Below are positions 1 to 10,047 of a DNA stretch of 64,000 bases, in pieces. Position numbers and translations under genes: made by a program. The notes beneath the pieces are model-generated. The model was not told the DNA's origin and did not search any database. It worked only from the letters and a program-made list of their open reading frames with translations. The number at the start of each line of letters is the position of its first letter. Within the stretch, counting starts at the first letter, position 1. This DNA is from an uncultured Odoribacter sp. (GTDB taxonomy: Bacteria > Bacteroidota > Bacteroidia > Bacteroidales > Marinifilaceae), in contig CAJTPD010000004.1 of assembly GCA_910578105.1 (NCBI GenBank), positions 144,933-208,932 on the forward strand, written 5' to 3'.

Positions 1-1
1 A

Positions 2-664
2 TCTTCTTTGGGCAAAACGGTTTCTTTTAAAAATGGAGCTTATCTGATTATCGAACATACGGAGGCTTTTCATGTTATTGATGTCAATAGCGGAAACCGT
101 ACAAAATTGGGCGATGATCAGGAAACGAATGCTTTGGAGGTAAATCTGGCTGCAGCAGAGGAGGTGGCCAGGCAATTACAATTGCGTGATATGGGGGGAA
201 TCATTGTCATAGATTTTATTGATATGCAAAAGGCGGAGAATCGCCAGAAGCTATTTGATAAAATGAAAGAATGCATGGAAATTGACCGTGCGAAACATAC
301 TATTTTGCCGTTGAGCAAATTCGGACTGATGCAAATTACCCGTCAACGGGTTCGTCCTGAGATGACGGTAGATACTACTGAATTATGTCCTGTTTGTCAT
401 GGCACTGGAAAAGCGGAAGCGGCAATCCTGGTTATTGACAAGATTGAGGATACTTTAGAATATCAGGTTTGCGAAAAGAAAAATAAAAATATTATTCTGA
501 AAGTGCATCCTTTTGTAGGGGCTTATCTGAAGAAAGGTCTCTGGTCGTACAGAAGAAAGTGGGCATTTCGTTATCGGATGTCCCTGAAAATAATAGATGT
601 CCCGTCGTATTATATTTATGAATATCATTTTTATAATAAATATAACAGGGAATTAGAAAAATAA
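2..664 (+). CDS. rng: Ribonuclease E/G family protein (3' part, 5' end outside window)
   Basis: Endoribonuclease of the RNase E/G family, which processes rRNA precursors and turns over mRNA in the cytoplasm. The frame is open to the left edge; the first possible start in the window is a TTG at position 8, but in-frame codons before it (S-S-L) show that the gene continues upstream. Visible family landmarks are the strand motif around FHVIDVNSG, the metal-binding acidic stretch IVIDFIDM and the zinc-link CPVCHGTGK near the middle, followed by the small C-terminal domain. The C-terminus is short, as in RNase G rather than the long-tailed RNase E. A strong hairpin terminator follows at once. The family call is secure; RNase G versus E is inferred from length. 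Confidence 0.93.
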   Translation, partial: SSLGKTVSFKNGAYLIIEHTEAFHVIDVNSGNRTKLGDDQETNALEVNLAAAEEVARQLQLRDMGGIIVIDFIDMQKAENRQKLFDKMKECMEIDRAKHTILPLSKFGLMQITRQRVRPEMTVDTTELCPVCHGTGKAEAAILVIDKIEDTLEYQVCEKKNKNIILKVHPFVGAYLKKGLWSYRRKWAFRYRMSLKIIDVPSYYIYEYHFYNKYNRELEK

Positions 665-678
665 AGTACCGGAGCGGG

Positions 679-731
679 AAATACTCGTTCTGCAAAACCG
701 GCATACAGGTTTTGCAGAACGAGTATTTTTT
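679..731 (+). terminator. Long hairpin terminator after the RNase E/G gene
   Basis: Arms at 680-699 and 708-727 form a perfect 20-bp stem with an 8-base loop, and the right arm runs straight into a T tract. This is a classic intrinsic terminator. The A-rich left base makes it potentially bidirectional. Confidence 0.9.
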
Positions 732-836
732 TGAGAAGTATGGGTACTTTTGTGGCTTTGGGCAGAATCTTCTTAAAGAAAATTGAAAAACGTTTGCATA
801 GCCATTAATTATATGTTAAACTTGGAAGCGAGGTTA

Positions 837-864
837 TTGTAGAAGTAAATTAATAATATTTTTG
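837..864 (+). promoter_or_regulatory. Candidate promoter for dsbD-like gene
   Basis: TATTTTTG at 857-864 fits the Bacteroidota -7 element TAnnTTTG. A TTG at 837-839 lies 17 bases upstream, slightly closer than the usual 19-21. The predicted transcript start would be near 871, leaving a leader of about 65 bases. Judged by pattern only. Confidence 0.35.
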
Positions 865-937
865 TATAGAAATTTTACATCCGATACGTGTAGAAGCTGA
901 GGAAAATCGTTTTAATAATAATTTACTTGAAAACTTT

Positions 938-2956
938 ATGAAAAAAAGGTTATTTGCTTTTTTGTTGATGTTCATTGCCGGGAGCTTTTCAGTATTTGCT
1001 CAGGTAGAGAATCCGACGAGATGGTCTTACTCCCAAAAGAGTCTGGGGAATAATGAATATGAGCTGATTTTTAAAGCTGCAATAGAACCCGGCTGGCATG
1101 TTTATTCTATGTATACACCGGCTGGTGGTCCGATGGCTACTGTCCTGAATTTGCAGGAAACGGGAAAAGGGATTGAATTGGTTGGCAAAGCTGTTGAGAA
1201 TGAACCAAAGAAAGAACAGGATGCTATATTTGGTGTGGAAGTTTGGTCGTTTGAAAATGAATATACAATCACTCAGAAGATAAAAGTAATCAATTCGTCA
1301 GTTGCTTCAGTTCAGGGAACTTTGGAATATCAGGTTTGCCGGGAGGGGCAATGCGTGATGTTTGACGAGGAGTTTAATATCAAAATTGGCGAACCGGCTG
1401 TTGCAAAAGAAAATATGCAGCCTGTAGCGGAAGAAAAGGATGCTCAGAAAGATGAATCGTTGTGGGCGTTCTTCTGGATGGCTTTTATTGCCGGTTTAGC
1501 TGCTGTTATTATGCCTTGTGTATTCCCGATGATTCCTATGACCGTGTCGTTTTTTATGCATGGGGACGCAAGTAAAGCCAAGGCTAAGGCCAAAGCAATA
1601 TTCTTTTCTTTGTCTATCATTGCTATTTATACGGCATTGGGATTGATTATTTCTATGCTGTTGGGACCGGACTTTATTAACTGGTTGAGTACTAATTGGG
1701 TGCCTAATCTGTTCTTCTTTGTTATTTTTATGATTTTTGCGGCGTCTTTCTTTGGTGCTTTCGAAATCGTGTTGCCTTCCTGGATTGTAAATAAATCGGA
1801 TGCACAGGCGGACAAAGGAGGCTATGTAGGGGCTTTCTTTATGGCCTTTACATTGGTTTTGGTTTCTTTTTCTTGTACCGCTCCGATTGTAGGAACTGTA
1901 TTGGTGGAAGCGGCACGCGGTTCTGTTTTACGTCCGATTATCGGTATGTTGGGTTTCTCTATTGCAGTTGCCCTGCCGTTTGGTTTCTTTGCGTTTTTCC
2001 CTTCTAAGCTGAGTAATTTGCCTAAATCAGGTGGTTGGTTGAATTCCGTTAAAGTTGTATTGGGATTTATAGAAGTGGCACTTGGTTTCAAATTTTTGAT
2101 GGTAGCCGATCAGACTTATCATTGGGGATTGCTTGACCGTGAAATATATATAGCTATTTGGGTGACTATTTTTACTCTGCAAGGTCTTTATCTGATGGGT
2201 AAGCTCAAATTTGCACATGATAGTGATTTGCCTTACATTGGGGTGCCTCGATTGGCTTTCATCATAGCAACTTTCACCTTTGTTGTGTATTTAATTCCGG
2301 GTATGTTTGGTGCTCCGTTGAAAGCATTGGCAGGGTATTTTCCACCACAGGAAACTATTGATTTTGATATAAATCGTATTGTGCGGGATAATGTAAAACA
2401 AATTTCTGTAAGCGGGGGAGCTGTTGCTTCCGGTAGAGTCCGGTCTGAAGCGTGCGAATCTCCGAAATATGCTGATTTCTTGCATTTGGCACATGGGTTG
2501 GACGGATATTTTGATTACGAGCAGGCATTGAAATGTGCTCAGGCTCAGAATAAACCTTTGTTCATTGATTTCACTGGACACGGATGTGTAAACTGCCGTG
2601 AAATGGAACAGACAGTGTGGGCAGATCCCCGTGTATTGGATATGTTGAGGAATGACTATGTAGTTGTTGCTTTGTATGTTGATGACAAAACGACCTTGCC
2701 TGAAAATGAGTGGTATGTGTCTGAGTATGACGGTAAGAAGAAAAAAACTTTGGGAAAGAAAAATGCTGATTTCCAGATTAAAAAATTTGATTCCAATGCG
2801 CAGCCGAATTATATTCTGTTGGATAGCCGCGGCGGAAATGATACGGATCTGAAACAACATGTGTTGGCTCCTGCCCGGGGACATAATCTCGATAAGGATG
2901 CATTTGTAAATTTCCTGAAGCAGGGATTGGAAGAGTATAAGAAAAGGGGAAATTAA
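938..2956 (+). CDS. dsbD: DsbD-type thiol:disulfide interchange protein
   Basis: Inner-membrane reductase that passes electrons from cytoplasmic thioredoxin to periplasmic thiol proteins. A signal peptide (about residues 1-21) is followed by an N-terminal DsbD-alpha-like domain with the cysteine pair C134/C139, then the CcdA-like membrane domain with one redox cysteine in PCVFPMIP (C194) and one in SCTAPIVG (C313), and a C-terminal thioredoxin-like domain with the GCVNC motif (C550/C553). All three cysteine pairs expected of an active DsbD are present. At 672 residues it is somewhat longer than E. coli DsbD. It is a single transcription unit between two strong terminators, and lies just upstream of an operon that encodes an exported thioredoxin, a possible client. 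Confidence 0.95.
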   Translation: MKKRLFAFLLMFIAGSFSVFAQVENPTRWSYSQKSLGNNEYELIFKAAIEPGWHVYSMYTPAGGPMATVLNLQETGKGIELVGKAVENEPKKEQDAIFGVEVWSFENEYTITQKIKVINSSVASVQGTLEYQVCREGQCVMFDEEFNIKIGEPAVAKENMQPVAEEKDAQKDESLWAFFWMAFIAGLAAVIMPCVFPMIPMTVSFFMHGDASKAKAKAKAIFFSLSIIAIYTALGLIISMLLGPDFINWLSTNWVPNLFFFVIFMIFAASFFGAFEIVLPSWIVNKSDAQADKGGYVGAFFMAFTLVLVSFSCTAPIVGTVLVEAARGSVLRPIIGMLGFSIAVALPFGFFAFFPSKLSNLPKSGGWLNSVKVVLGFIEVALGFKFLMVADQTYHWGLLDREIYIAIWVTIFTLQGLYLMGKLKFAHDSDLPYIGVPRLAFIIATFTFVVYLIPGMFGAPLKALAGYFPPQETIDFDINRIVRDNVKQISVSGGAVASGRVRSEACESPKYADFLHLAHGLDGYFDYEQALKCAQAQNKPLFIDFTGHGCVNCREMEQTVWADPRVLDMLRNDYVVVALYVDDKTTLPENEWYVSEYDGKKKKTLGKKNADFQIKKFDSNAQPNYILLDSRGGNDTDLKQHVLAPARGHNLDKDAFVNFLKQGLEEYKKRGN

Positions 2957-2965
2957 TTTGAAATT

Positions 2966-3030
2966 ACACAAGGGGACGGGGCTTTTGTATCACTAATGAT
3001 ACAAAGGCCCCGTCCCCTTGTGTTGTTTTG
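2966..3030 (+). terminator. Very long hairpin terminator after dsbD
   Basis: Arms 2966-2992 and 2997-3023 form a 27-bp stem with a single G-U type pair and a 4-base loop CTAA, followed by a T-rich run. It is unusually long for an intrinsic terminator. The right arm overlaps the presumed -33 region of the following sigma factor promoter, so terminator and promoter are nested. Confidence 0.88.
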
Positions 3031-3048
3031 AGCAAAATATTATATTTG
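3018..3048 (+). promoter_or_regulatory. Promoter of the fecI-like sigma factor operon
   Basis: TATATTTG at 3041-3048 is an exact TAnnTTTG -7 element. A TTG at 3018-3020, inside the right arm of the preceding terminator hairpin, stands 20 bases upstream. The transcript start would be about 3055, some 20 bases before the ATG at 3076. Use of a housekeeping-type promoter here fits FecI systems in which the sigma gene itself is not autoregulated. Confidence 0.55.
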
Positions 3049-3075
3049 CCTTGTAAACAATAAAAGACAGAAAGT

Positions 3076-3636
3076 ATGCCTGCTCCGTTGTCCTCGCCTT
3101 TGCACGATATTTTGCGTTATGATGATATGGCGGTGAAGTTTCTGTTTGAGCATTACTATGTGTCGTTGGTTCTCTTTGCCAAAAATTATTTGCCGGATAT
3201 TGAAGATTGCAAAGACGTAGTGCAGGGAATATTTCTTCATATGGTTGAAAACCGGGAGAAATTTACTTCCATAGACAATCTGAAAGCTTATCTTTATCAG
3301 ACTACCCAAAACCGTTGTCTGAAACAATTGCGTCATGAGGGGGTGAAACAGCGGTATATTTTCGAATCACAGGCCGTTGAAGAGGAAGCTTTTTATTTAG
3401 ACCATATACTGGAGGAAGAGGTATATGTGCTGCTTATGCGGGCTATTGATTCTTTGCCGTTACAATGCCGGAAGGTTTTCCGGTTGGTGCTTGAAAATAA
3501 AAGCAATCAGGAAATAGCCGAAATTCTTTCTATTAATATTGAAACTGTCAAATCTTACAAAAAACGGGGAAAAGCTTTATTGTACAAGCGATTGAAAGGT
3601 ATTGTCCCTTTAGTTTTACTGACTTCCTGGTTGTAA
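3076..3636 (+). CDS. ECF sigma factor, FecI-like
   Basis: Extracytoplasmic-function RNA polymerase sigma factor of 186 residues, the usual family length. The region 2 signature is around residues 19-85 (core-binding stretch DIEDCKDVVQGIF) and the region 4 helix-turn-helix is near residues 115-165 (SLPLQCRKVFRLVLENKSNQEIAEIL, then ETVKSYKKRGK, quoted in parts). It is followed after 72 bases by a FecR anti-sigma factor and then by a SusC transporter with an STN domain. This arrangement is known from ferric-citrate and polysaccharide/glycan systems in Bacteroidota, where ligand binding at the outer membrane releases the sigma factor. Its likely target is the downstream operon from fecR or susC on. 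The substrate cannot be read from this gene. Confidence 0.93.
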   Translation: MPAPLSSPLHDILRYDDMAVKFLFEHYYVSLVLFAKNYLPDIEDCKDVVQGIFLHMVENREKFTSIDNLKAYLYQTTQNRCLKQLRHEGVKQRYIFESQAVEEEAFYLDHILEEEVYVLLMRAIDSLPLQCRKVFRLVLENKSNQEIAEILSINIETVKSYKKRGKALLYKRLKGIVPLVLLTSWL

Positions 3637-3708
3637 TTTTGATTATTTTTCGTATTTGTATACCCTCTTTTTGTTTCCTTAAGGGTCATTATAATGATTT
3701 GATATATT

Positions 3709-4890
3709 ATGGAAACAAAAGAAAGCAGGATATTCCGTCTGGCGGAAATTATTACACGTTCCTTGCGTGAGGAACTACCTGCACCTGAACGTGCGATGTT
3801 AGAGGAGTGGCTGGCTCAGGACGAGCGTCACCAAACTTTGTATGACTCTTTCGGACAAGATGAGGTATTGGCGGAACAGGTGCGGTTGCATCGGAGCATA
3901 GACTGGCAGGGTGACTGTCGGAGGTTTATGTTAAAACAGAAGCCTTTACAGCATCGTCACAGGGTGTTTTATTATTGTCTGCGTTATGCGGCCTTATTTA
4001 TCTTGTTACTTTCCGGATTGGCTGTGTGGTTGGTGAAGTCACACCGGATAGATTCACCATTACCTGCCGGAGAATTGGCCGACTACCATAATAAAGCTTG
4101 TCTTACCCTGGCAGGAGGGGAACAGATTATTTTATCGGCAAACGATACAGTAATCGCTCCTGTGCTTTCCCAAAGGGGAGCGCATATTGAAATCCGGGAG
4201 AATCAAATTACCTATTCTACGACAGTAGCTGTTAACGACGATATACCCTGCAATACCCTTACTATACCGCGTGGTGGGGAGTATCTGCTGACTCTTTCTG
4301 ACGGTACGCGGGTATGGCTCAATGCTGAATCGCAACTACGCTATCCGGTGAAATTTACCGGTAAACAACGTACAGTCTACCTTGTGGGTGAAGCTTACTT
4401 TAACGTACAAGCAGATACTTCATGTCCTTTCACTGTCATTTCGGGTCCTGCAGAAATCACGGTATTGGGGACAAGTTTTAATCTGCGGGCTTATCCAGAA
4501 GAAGATATCCTCACGACGCTGGTCTCCGGAGCTGTGCAGATGGCTGAGAAAGTCGGCGGGCAATGCGTGCGTCTGGCTCCCGGCGAACAGGGATGTTTGG
4601 AAAAGACCAACGGGTACATGACCAAACAGAAGGTTGACACTTATCTGTGTACGGCCTGGAAGGACGGAAGGCTTGTTTTCCGTGATATGCGGCTGGAAGA
4701 GCTGTTTACTATTCTTGTCCGCTGGTACGACCTGGAAGTGTTCTATCTCAATCCGGAAGCAAAAGACATCCGGTTTACGGGAGATATGGATAAAACCGAG
4801 TGTTTTGAGAACATCCTCCGCATCATTGAGCAAAACCGGCGTGTGCATTTCCATGTCAAAGGTCGTGCAGTCTCCGTGTCATTGCGATAA
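3709..4890 (+). CDS. FecR family anti-sigma factor
   Basis: Single-pass inner-membrane regulator of 393 residues. The cytoplasmic N-terminus (about 1-88) carries the leucine-rich anti-sigma segment (ERAMLEEWLAQDERH); one membrane helix lies at about 89-109; the periplasmic part contains the FecR domain (about 185-275, with GGEYLLTLSDGTRVWLNAES) and a C-terminal DUF4974-type domain (about 320-390). It is expected to hold the neighbouring sigma factor inactive until the STN domain of the SusC partner contacts its C-terminal domain. It lies 36 bases upstream of susC in the same operon. The family assignment is firm; the partnership is inferred from gene order. Confidence 0.93.
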   Translation: METKESRIFRLAEIITRSLREELPAPERAMLEEWLAQDERHQTLYDSFGQDEVLAEQVRLHRSIDWQGDCRRFMLKQKPLQHRHRVFYYCLRYAALFILLLSGLAVWLVKSHRIDSPLPAGELADYHNKACLTLAGGEQIILSANDTVIAPVLSQRGAHIEIRENQITYSTTVAVNDDIPCNTLTIPRGGEYLLTLSDGTRVWLNAESQLRYPVKFTGKQRTVYLVGEAYFNVQADTSCPFTVISGPAEITVLGTSFNLRAYPEEDILTTLVSGAVQMAEKVGGQCVRLAPGEQGCLEKTNGYMTKQKVDTYLCTAWKDGRLVFRDMRLEELFTILVRWYDLEVFYLNPEAKDIRFTGDMDKTECFENILRIIEQNRRVHFHVKGRAVSVSLR

Positions 4891-4926
4891 AATCATTACC
4901 TAACATAAAAGTCTAAATCAAATTTA

Positions 4927-7900
4927 ATGAAAACCAGAGCTGAAAACAGTCATCGTTATGGTGGACGATGGCGCAAAACACAAAAAATCATGAAACTTTG
5001 CATGTTGCTCCTGTGTGCTACATTCTTGCAAGTATCGGCCAGGACATACTCACAAGAGGCCAGATTAGATCTGAAAGTGAACAATGCTTCGTTGGAGCAG
5101 GTGATGAATAACATCCGCCGGCAATCGGAATTTAGTTTCTTTTTCGATGATGCTGCCGTGAAAAATATTTCCAACATCACGTTGGATGTCCGGAATGTAT
5201 GCATCGAAGAAGTACTCACCAGTTGTCTGAAAGGGACGGGATTTTCTTTCCGTATTCTGGACAAGACCATCATTCTGTTCCGGGAACAACCGCAAACCGT
5301 AGAGCAAAATAAGTTTTATAAGGTACAGGGCAAGGTGGTGGATGAAAAAAATATGCCGTTGCCGGGCGTTACCGTTTTGTTAGAAGGTACGCAGATGGGG
5401 GTTTCTACAAATGTAGATGGAAATTTCATCTTCTCTGTACCGCAAGAAAAGGGAAAATTAGTCTTTTCGTTTGTGGGTTACAGAACAATGACGGTTGGTT
5501 ATGCCGGTGAAAATCCCGTCCATATAAAGATGGAACCGGAATCTGCCAGTCTGGAAGAAGTACAGGTAGTAGCCTATGGTGCGCAAAAAAAACGTACTGT
5601 TGTCAGTGCTATCTCTTCCGTAAAAGCCGAAGACCTCAAGGAATTGCCTACTCACAGTCTTGAAAATCTTTTACAGGGACACATGGCGGGAGTAGAAATC
5701 AGTAACATTTCCGGTTCTCCGGGAGGAGGAGGTTCGCTGGTGGCTATCCGGGGCTATAACTCTTTGTTTGTGGAAGGAGAAGGTGCTGACCGCAACTATG
5801 GGACCCCGCTTTATGTCATTGACGGTGTACCTATGCAGTCGTTTACCTCGCCGGTAACGGGTTCGAATACTTTGTCAGATTTAGACCCTTCGATGATAGA
5901 ATCCATTGAAGTACTGAAAGATGCTGCTTCGGCTGCCATTTACGGTTCGCGGGCGGGAAACGGTGTTATCCTTATTACAACGAAGAAAGGACAGGCTGGA
6001 AAGGCTCGTTTTTCCGCCAATTTTTCCTATTCAGCTTCCTGGTTGCCTGAAGCTCCCGATCAATGGGGCGGTAATTACGAACGCAGGTATCATCTGGATG
6101 CGCTATACAATACGCTTGCACCTTATAAGACAGCAGACGGTACATGGAAATTGCCGGAATCTTATGAAGAGGTATATGAGAACCGGCAGGACAAAGGCCC
6201 CATGTACAACTGGTTTTGGGGTACTACCCGTCCGCAGAATGCTATCGCTTTGCAGGATAGTCTGAACCGATTTTATAACAATTCCACCCATTGGTGGCGG
6301 CAAAATTATCAGGTTGCCAAAGTGTTGAATGCCAACCTTCAGGCTTCTGGCGGAAATGAGAATGTACGCTATATGATTGGTGCCGGATATTATGACGAGG
6401 AGGGGATAGCCATCAATACAGGTTTCACCCGTTTCAATGTATTGACGAACCTGACAGCGATGCCTGCTAAAAAATTGCGGATGGACAGCCAGTTGTCCCT
6501 GACCTACAGCGACCGGAGCCGCGGTAGCAATGCAGGCAGTAATGCCAGTAAAATGGAAGGCATCACTTCTGACCCGACAGACACGCCGACCCTGTTACCC
6601 GGAGACGGCGAAGTGGGGCGGATGATGCTTCAGCAATTGAATGAGACCTCAGAAAAAAACCAAAGCTATTCGGGTCGGTTCAATTTAGTGCTGGATTACG
6701 AAATCATACGTAACCTGCATTTGAAATTATCAGCAGGCGTGGACTTCAACCAACAAAATCAGAACGTCTTCAAACCCAAGGCATTGGATCCAACTTATCA
6801 TTTTTCAACTTCGGAAGGAACTATCGCACGGGATATTTCGTTGATAAATGAAAACTTGTTGAGTTATAATTTTTCCATTAAAAACCGGCATAATTTCGAC
6901 GTCCTATTGGGACTTGCTTTTCAGAAAGACCAGAGTTTCACCAACAAAGGTTCAGGTATCAATGGGCCGAACGACCACGTTCATTATGTCGGTGAACAGG
7001 GCTGGGGTGGCGATAACGGTTTGAATAATGTGGGTGACGGCACTACGGACCTGTTTATGTCTGCCTTTACCTATTTGTCTAATTTTGATGAAGAACGCCT
7101 CAACAGTTATTTTGGCCGTGTGACTTACAATTTCCAGGAAAAATATATGCTGGAAGCTACATTGCGGCGTGATGGTTCGTCCGTGTTCGGTGAAAATGTA
7201 CGTTGGGCTACTTTTCCCTCTGTTGCTTTGGGGTGGGCATTTTCGGAAGAGCCGTTTATGAAACGGTTCTATTGGCTGAGTTTTGCTAAAATCCGCGGTA
7301 GCTGGGGTATTTCGGGCCAGAAATTCCACCAACCCTATTTGGCTCACGGATTGCTGTCGCCCGATCACTATACGTTTCACGGCAATGCAGGCATGCTGCC
7401 GAATACGAATGCCGGTGTTATCAACAAAAATCTGAGTTGGGAAGAAACCAACCAGTATGACGTAGGGTTGGATGTCAGTCTGCTGGATTACCGCTTTAAA
7501 GTCAATGTGGACTATTATTACCGTTATACTCAGGGGCAATTAAACCGCATTACATTGCCGGGAAACACACAATATCTTAATTTCCAGTGGCAAAACGGAA
7601 TGGCCATTTCCAATCAGGGAATCGAGTTAGAACTGACAGCCGATATTTTTCGCGAAACGGCAGTACAGTGGCGAATGAAATTCAATCTTTCACGTAACTG
7701 GAACCGTTTTGAAAAGAGTGCGGATGGTTTTGACTTCAACAGCCAGATTATCGGTCGTCCGCTCCATCAGTTGATGGTGTTTAAAACGGACGGTTTCTAC
7801 AACAGCCTGGATGAAGTACCCAAATATTACACGGCGAATAAAGAAATCCAACTGATATACGACAATGACATGAAAGCGGTTTATTTGCCGGGAGCGCGTA

Positions 7901-8472
7901 AACTTGCAGACCTTAACGGTGACGGACGCATTAGTGCTGCCGACAAATATGCAGCAGCCAGTCCGCTACCGAAAGCCCACGGAGGGTTTATCAATGAAAT
8001 CCGCTGGAAGAATCTGGACCTGAATATCTTTTTTAATTACTCTATTGGTCGTCATGCGTTGAAAATTTATGATGATTTCAGTCTTAAACCGGATGCCTCT
8101 TCCGGTCCCCTTTTTGCCGACGTAACCAAACTGAATGCCTGGAGCAGTGCGGAAAGCCAGCAGGTTGCCTACCCGAAACCCCAGGATTACGGGTTGTATT
8201 ATCAATATTCCGGTTTGTTTGATTGCGATATCGAAAAGGTACATTTCCTGCGTCTGAAACAATTGACGTTGGGATATAACTTAGAAGAAAAGATTGTCAG
8301 GAAAATCGGTATCAGCAGTGCTCGTTTCTTCGTGACAGCCGAGAACCTTTTCCTGCTTACTAATTATTCCGGCATTGACCCGGAATTGATAGACCCGACC
8401 AACGGAATGGATAATCTTACTTCTTATCCGTTGCCCCGCAAGTTTACCGTAGGATTGACCGTTAACTTTTAA
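4927..8472 (+). CDS. SusC/RagA TonB-linked outer-membrane transporter with STN signalling domain
   Basis: TonB-dependent importer of 1181 residues. After a long basic n-region and signal peptide (cleavage near residue 40) come an STN secretin/TonB short N-terminal domain (about 46-118), a carboxypeptidase-regulatory-like domain (about 134-195), the TonB-box/plug region (from about 210, with YVIDGVPMQ and the SIEVLKDAASAAIYGSRAGNGVI signature, split here) and a beta-barrel ending in the aromatic residue F required by the BAM machinery. The STN domain marks it as a signal transducer that can switch on the FecR/FecI pair upstream. SusD follows after 9 bases. Substrate unknown: no glycoside hydrolase lies nearby, while a thioredoxin and a protease follow, so a peptide or protein-bound ligand is more likely than a glycan (inference). 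Confidence 0.95.
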   Translation: MKTRAENSHRYGGRWRKTQKIMKLCMLLLCATFLQVSARTYSQEARLDLKVNNASLEQVMNNIRRQSEFSFFFDDAAVKNISNITLDVRNVCIEEVLTSCLKGTGFSFRILDKTIILFREQPQTVEQNKFYKVQGKVVDEKNMPLPGVTVLLEGTQMGVSTNVDGNFIFSVPQEKGKLVFSFVGYRTMTVGYAGENPVHIKMEPESASLEEVQVVAYGAQKKRTVVSAISSVKAEDLKELPTHSLENLLQGHMAGVEISNISGSPGGGGSLVAIRGYNSLFVEGEGADRNYGTPLYVIDGVPMQSFTSPVTGSNTLSDLDPSMIESIEVLKDAASAAIYGSRAGNGVILITTKKGQAGKARFSANFSYSASWLPEAPDQWGGNYERRYHLDALYNTLAPYKTADGTWKLPESYEEVYENRQDKGPMYNWFWGTTRPQNAIALQDSLNRFYNNSTHWWRQNYQVAKVLNANLQASGGNENVRYMIGAGYYDEEGIAINTGFTRFNVLTNLTAMPAKKLRMDSQLSLTYSDRSRGSNAGSNASKMEGITSDPTDTPTLLPGDGEVGRMMLQQLNETSEKNQSYSGRFNLVLDYEIIRNLHLKLSAGVDFNQQNQNVFKPKALDPTYHFSTSEGTIARDISLINENLLSYNFSIKNRHNFDVLLGLAFQKDQSFTNKGSGINGPNDHVHYVGEQGWGGDNGLNNVGDGTTDLFMSAFTYLSNFDEERLNSYFGRVTYNFQEKYMLEATLRRDGSSVFGENVRWATFPSVALGWAFSEEPFMKRFYWLSFAKIRGSWGISGQKFHQPYLAHGLLSPDHYTFHGNAGMLPNTNAGVINKNLSWEETNQYDVGLDVSLLDYRFKVNVDYYYRYTQGQLNRITLPGNTQYLNFQWQNGMAISNQGIELELTADIFRETAVQWRMKFNLSRNWNRFEKSADGFDFNSQIIGRPLHQLMVFKTDGFYNSLDEVPKYYTANKEIQLIYDNDMKAVYLPGARKLADLNGDGRISAADKYAAASPLPKAHGGFINEIRWKNLDLNIFFNYSIGRHALKIYDDFSLKPDASSGPLFADVTKLNAWSSAESQQVAYPKPQDYGLYYQYSGLFDCDIEKVHFLRLKQLTLGYNLEEKIVRKIGISSARFFVTAENLFLLTNYSGIDPELIDPTNGMDNLTSYPLPRKFTVGLTVNF

Positions 8473-8481
8473 TATGCCGAC

Positions 8482-10047
8482 ATGATGAAAAAGATATATT
8501 TATTCTTATTGTTCCTGCCGCTTTTTTCCTGTAATGACTGGCTGGATATTTCTCCCGAAAATTCCGTGACGCTGACAAATTTTTTCCAGAACGAAGCCGA
8601 TTTGGAATCTTTGCACATTTCCATGCTGGCCCGCATGAAAGTAGCCTGTAAAGGCAAACAACCCTATTATTACATCTCCGTTGATGCCGATGAGTTGAAA
8701 CCAAACATTTCCGGTTTCCGCGAGCTGGATGTGGCCACACACACCACCCAGACACTCGCCGGCGGAACGCTGAAAAGCTCATGGCACGACCATTATGCCC
8801 TGATTAGCCTGGCCGACCTGATGATTGATAACGAATACCGCTTTCAGAATATTCCGGCAGAACGGGCTGCCTTTTGGCTTAAGCAAGCGCATTTTGTCAA
8901 AGCAATAACTTATTTCCGGATAGCTCAGATTTGGGGGGATGCGCCTATCTCACCGGGTTCAGAGTCCCTCATTGCTTTGGCTAAAAAACCGGCTCTGGAA
9001 GTATTGAAATATGCTGTTACAGAGGCTGAACAAGCCCTGGATTTACCGGCTCACGACCAGATGACGGACGCCAACGGTCATACCATCGTGTCTAAACAAT
9101 ATGCCAGCCGGGGGTCGGTAAATACCTTACTTGCTAATATTTATGCCTGGATGGGGGGGCTGACTCTAAACGAAAAATATTGGGAGCAGGCAGAAAACTA
9201 CGCTTCACAAGTTATTGATGAGTTTGCCGGAGACTACGAACTGGAAGATATGGCGGGACTGATTGCCAATGTATTCGGTAAAAACCGTCACAGCAAAGAA
9301 ACCATTTTCTGTATTGATAACGACATCCTGGATGATGCCCATACTTATGACAACCGTTTCACAGGTGAACTGCCAGGACAGGAATTAATAGATTATCCCT
9401 ACATCAACGTCAGTCCGCAGAGCTTGTCTACCAATAAGAGCCGGGAATATAACCGGATTTTGGTAGAGACGGTTGAAACCATCTATCCGGAAGAAAACGA
9501 TTTGAGGCGACAGGAATTTTGGTACAATCTGGGAAAAGTAAAATATTCCGTAGATGAAGAAGAAATAGTATCCCCATACGCTTTTATCAACAAATGGCGT
9601 GATTATCATTATCAGACCAATGCGGAAATACTCGGCGGGCAGGGGAAAGTGCCTGTAGCTACTGATTGCGATTACGTTTTTTGGCGGTTGGCTGACGTAG
9701 TGTTGCTGCGTGCTGAGTGTCGGGCACGGCTTCAAAAGGCAACAGCGAAAGCCGACCTCGACCGGATACGCGAAAGGGCCGGACTGGGTACGTATACCGG
9801 GAGTACCGACCCGGAAGCATTGCGCCGGGAGATCTTCTACGAACGCCGACGTGAACTCTTCGGCGAAGGGCAGTATTATTTTGACATCGTGCGCAACGGT
9901 TACTACCGGGATATGCTTTACGGCAAATTCAAAACCCTCACTGACGAGGAGGTTCGCAATGGGGCACTTTATACCTGGATTAGTTCCGATGCTTTTGAAA
10001 AAAATACATTAATGACTCAAAATACATATTGGTTATGGCAAAAATAA
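8482..10047 (+). CDS. SusD/RagB family outer-membrane lipoprotein
   Basis: Surface lipoprotein that caps the SusC barrel and captures ligand. Lipobox LFSC gives a lipidated C17. The N-terminal SusD-like region opens with NDWLDISPENSVTL, and the C-terminal RagB/SusD domain contains the typical RLADVVLLRAECRARL and the EIFYERRRELFGEGQYYFDI motif. Length, 521 residues, is normal. It sits directly after susC, and its 3' end overlaps the next gene by 13 bases, implying translational coupling. Binding specificity cannot be deduced. Confidence 0.95.
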   Translation: MMKKIYLFLLFLPLFSCNDWLDISPENSVTLTNFFQNEADLESLHISMLARMKVACKGKQPYYYISVDADELKPNISGFRELDVATHTTQTLAGGTLKSSWHDHYALISLADLMIDNEYRFQNIPAERAAFWLKQAHFVKAITYFRIAQIWGDAPISPGSESLIALAKKPALEVLKYAVTEAEQALDLPAHDQMTDANGHTIVSKQYASRGSVNTLLANIYAWMGGLTLNEKYWEQAENYASQVIDEFAGDYELEDMAGLIANVFGKNRHSKETIFCIDNDILDDAHTYDNRFTGELPGQELIDYPYINVSPQSLSTNKSREYNRILVETVETIYPEENDLRRQEFWYNLGKVKYSVDEEEIVSPYAFINKWRDYHYQTNAEILGGQGKVPVATDCDYVFWRLADVVLLRAECRARLQKATAKADLDRIRERAGLGTYTGSTDPEALRREIFYERRRELFGEGQYYFDIVRNGYYRDMLYGKFKTLTDEEVRNGALYTWISSDAFEKNTLMTQNTYWLWQK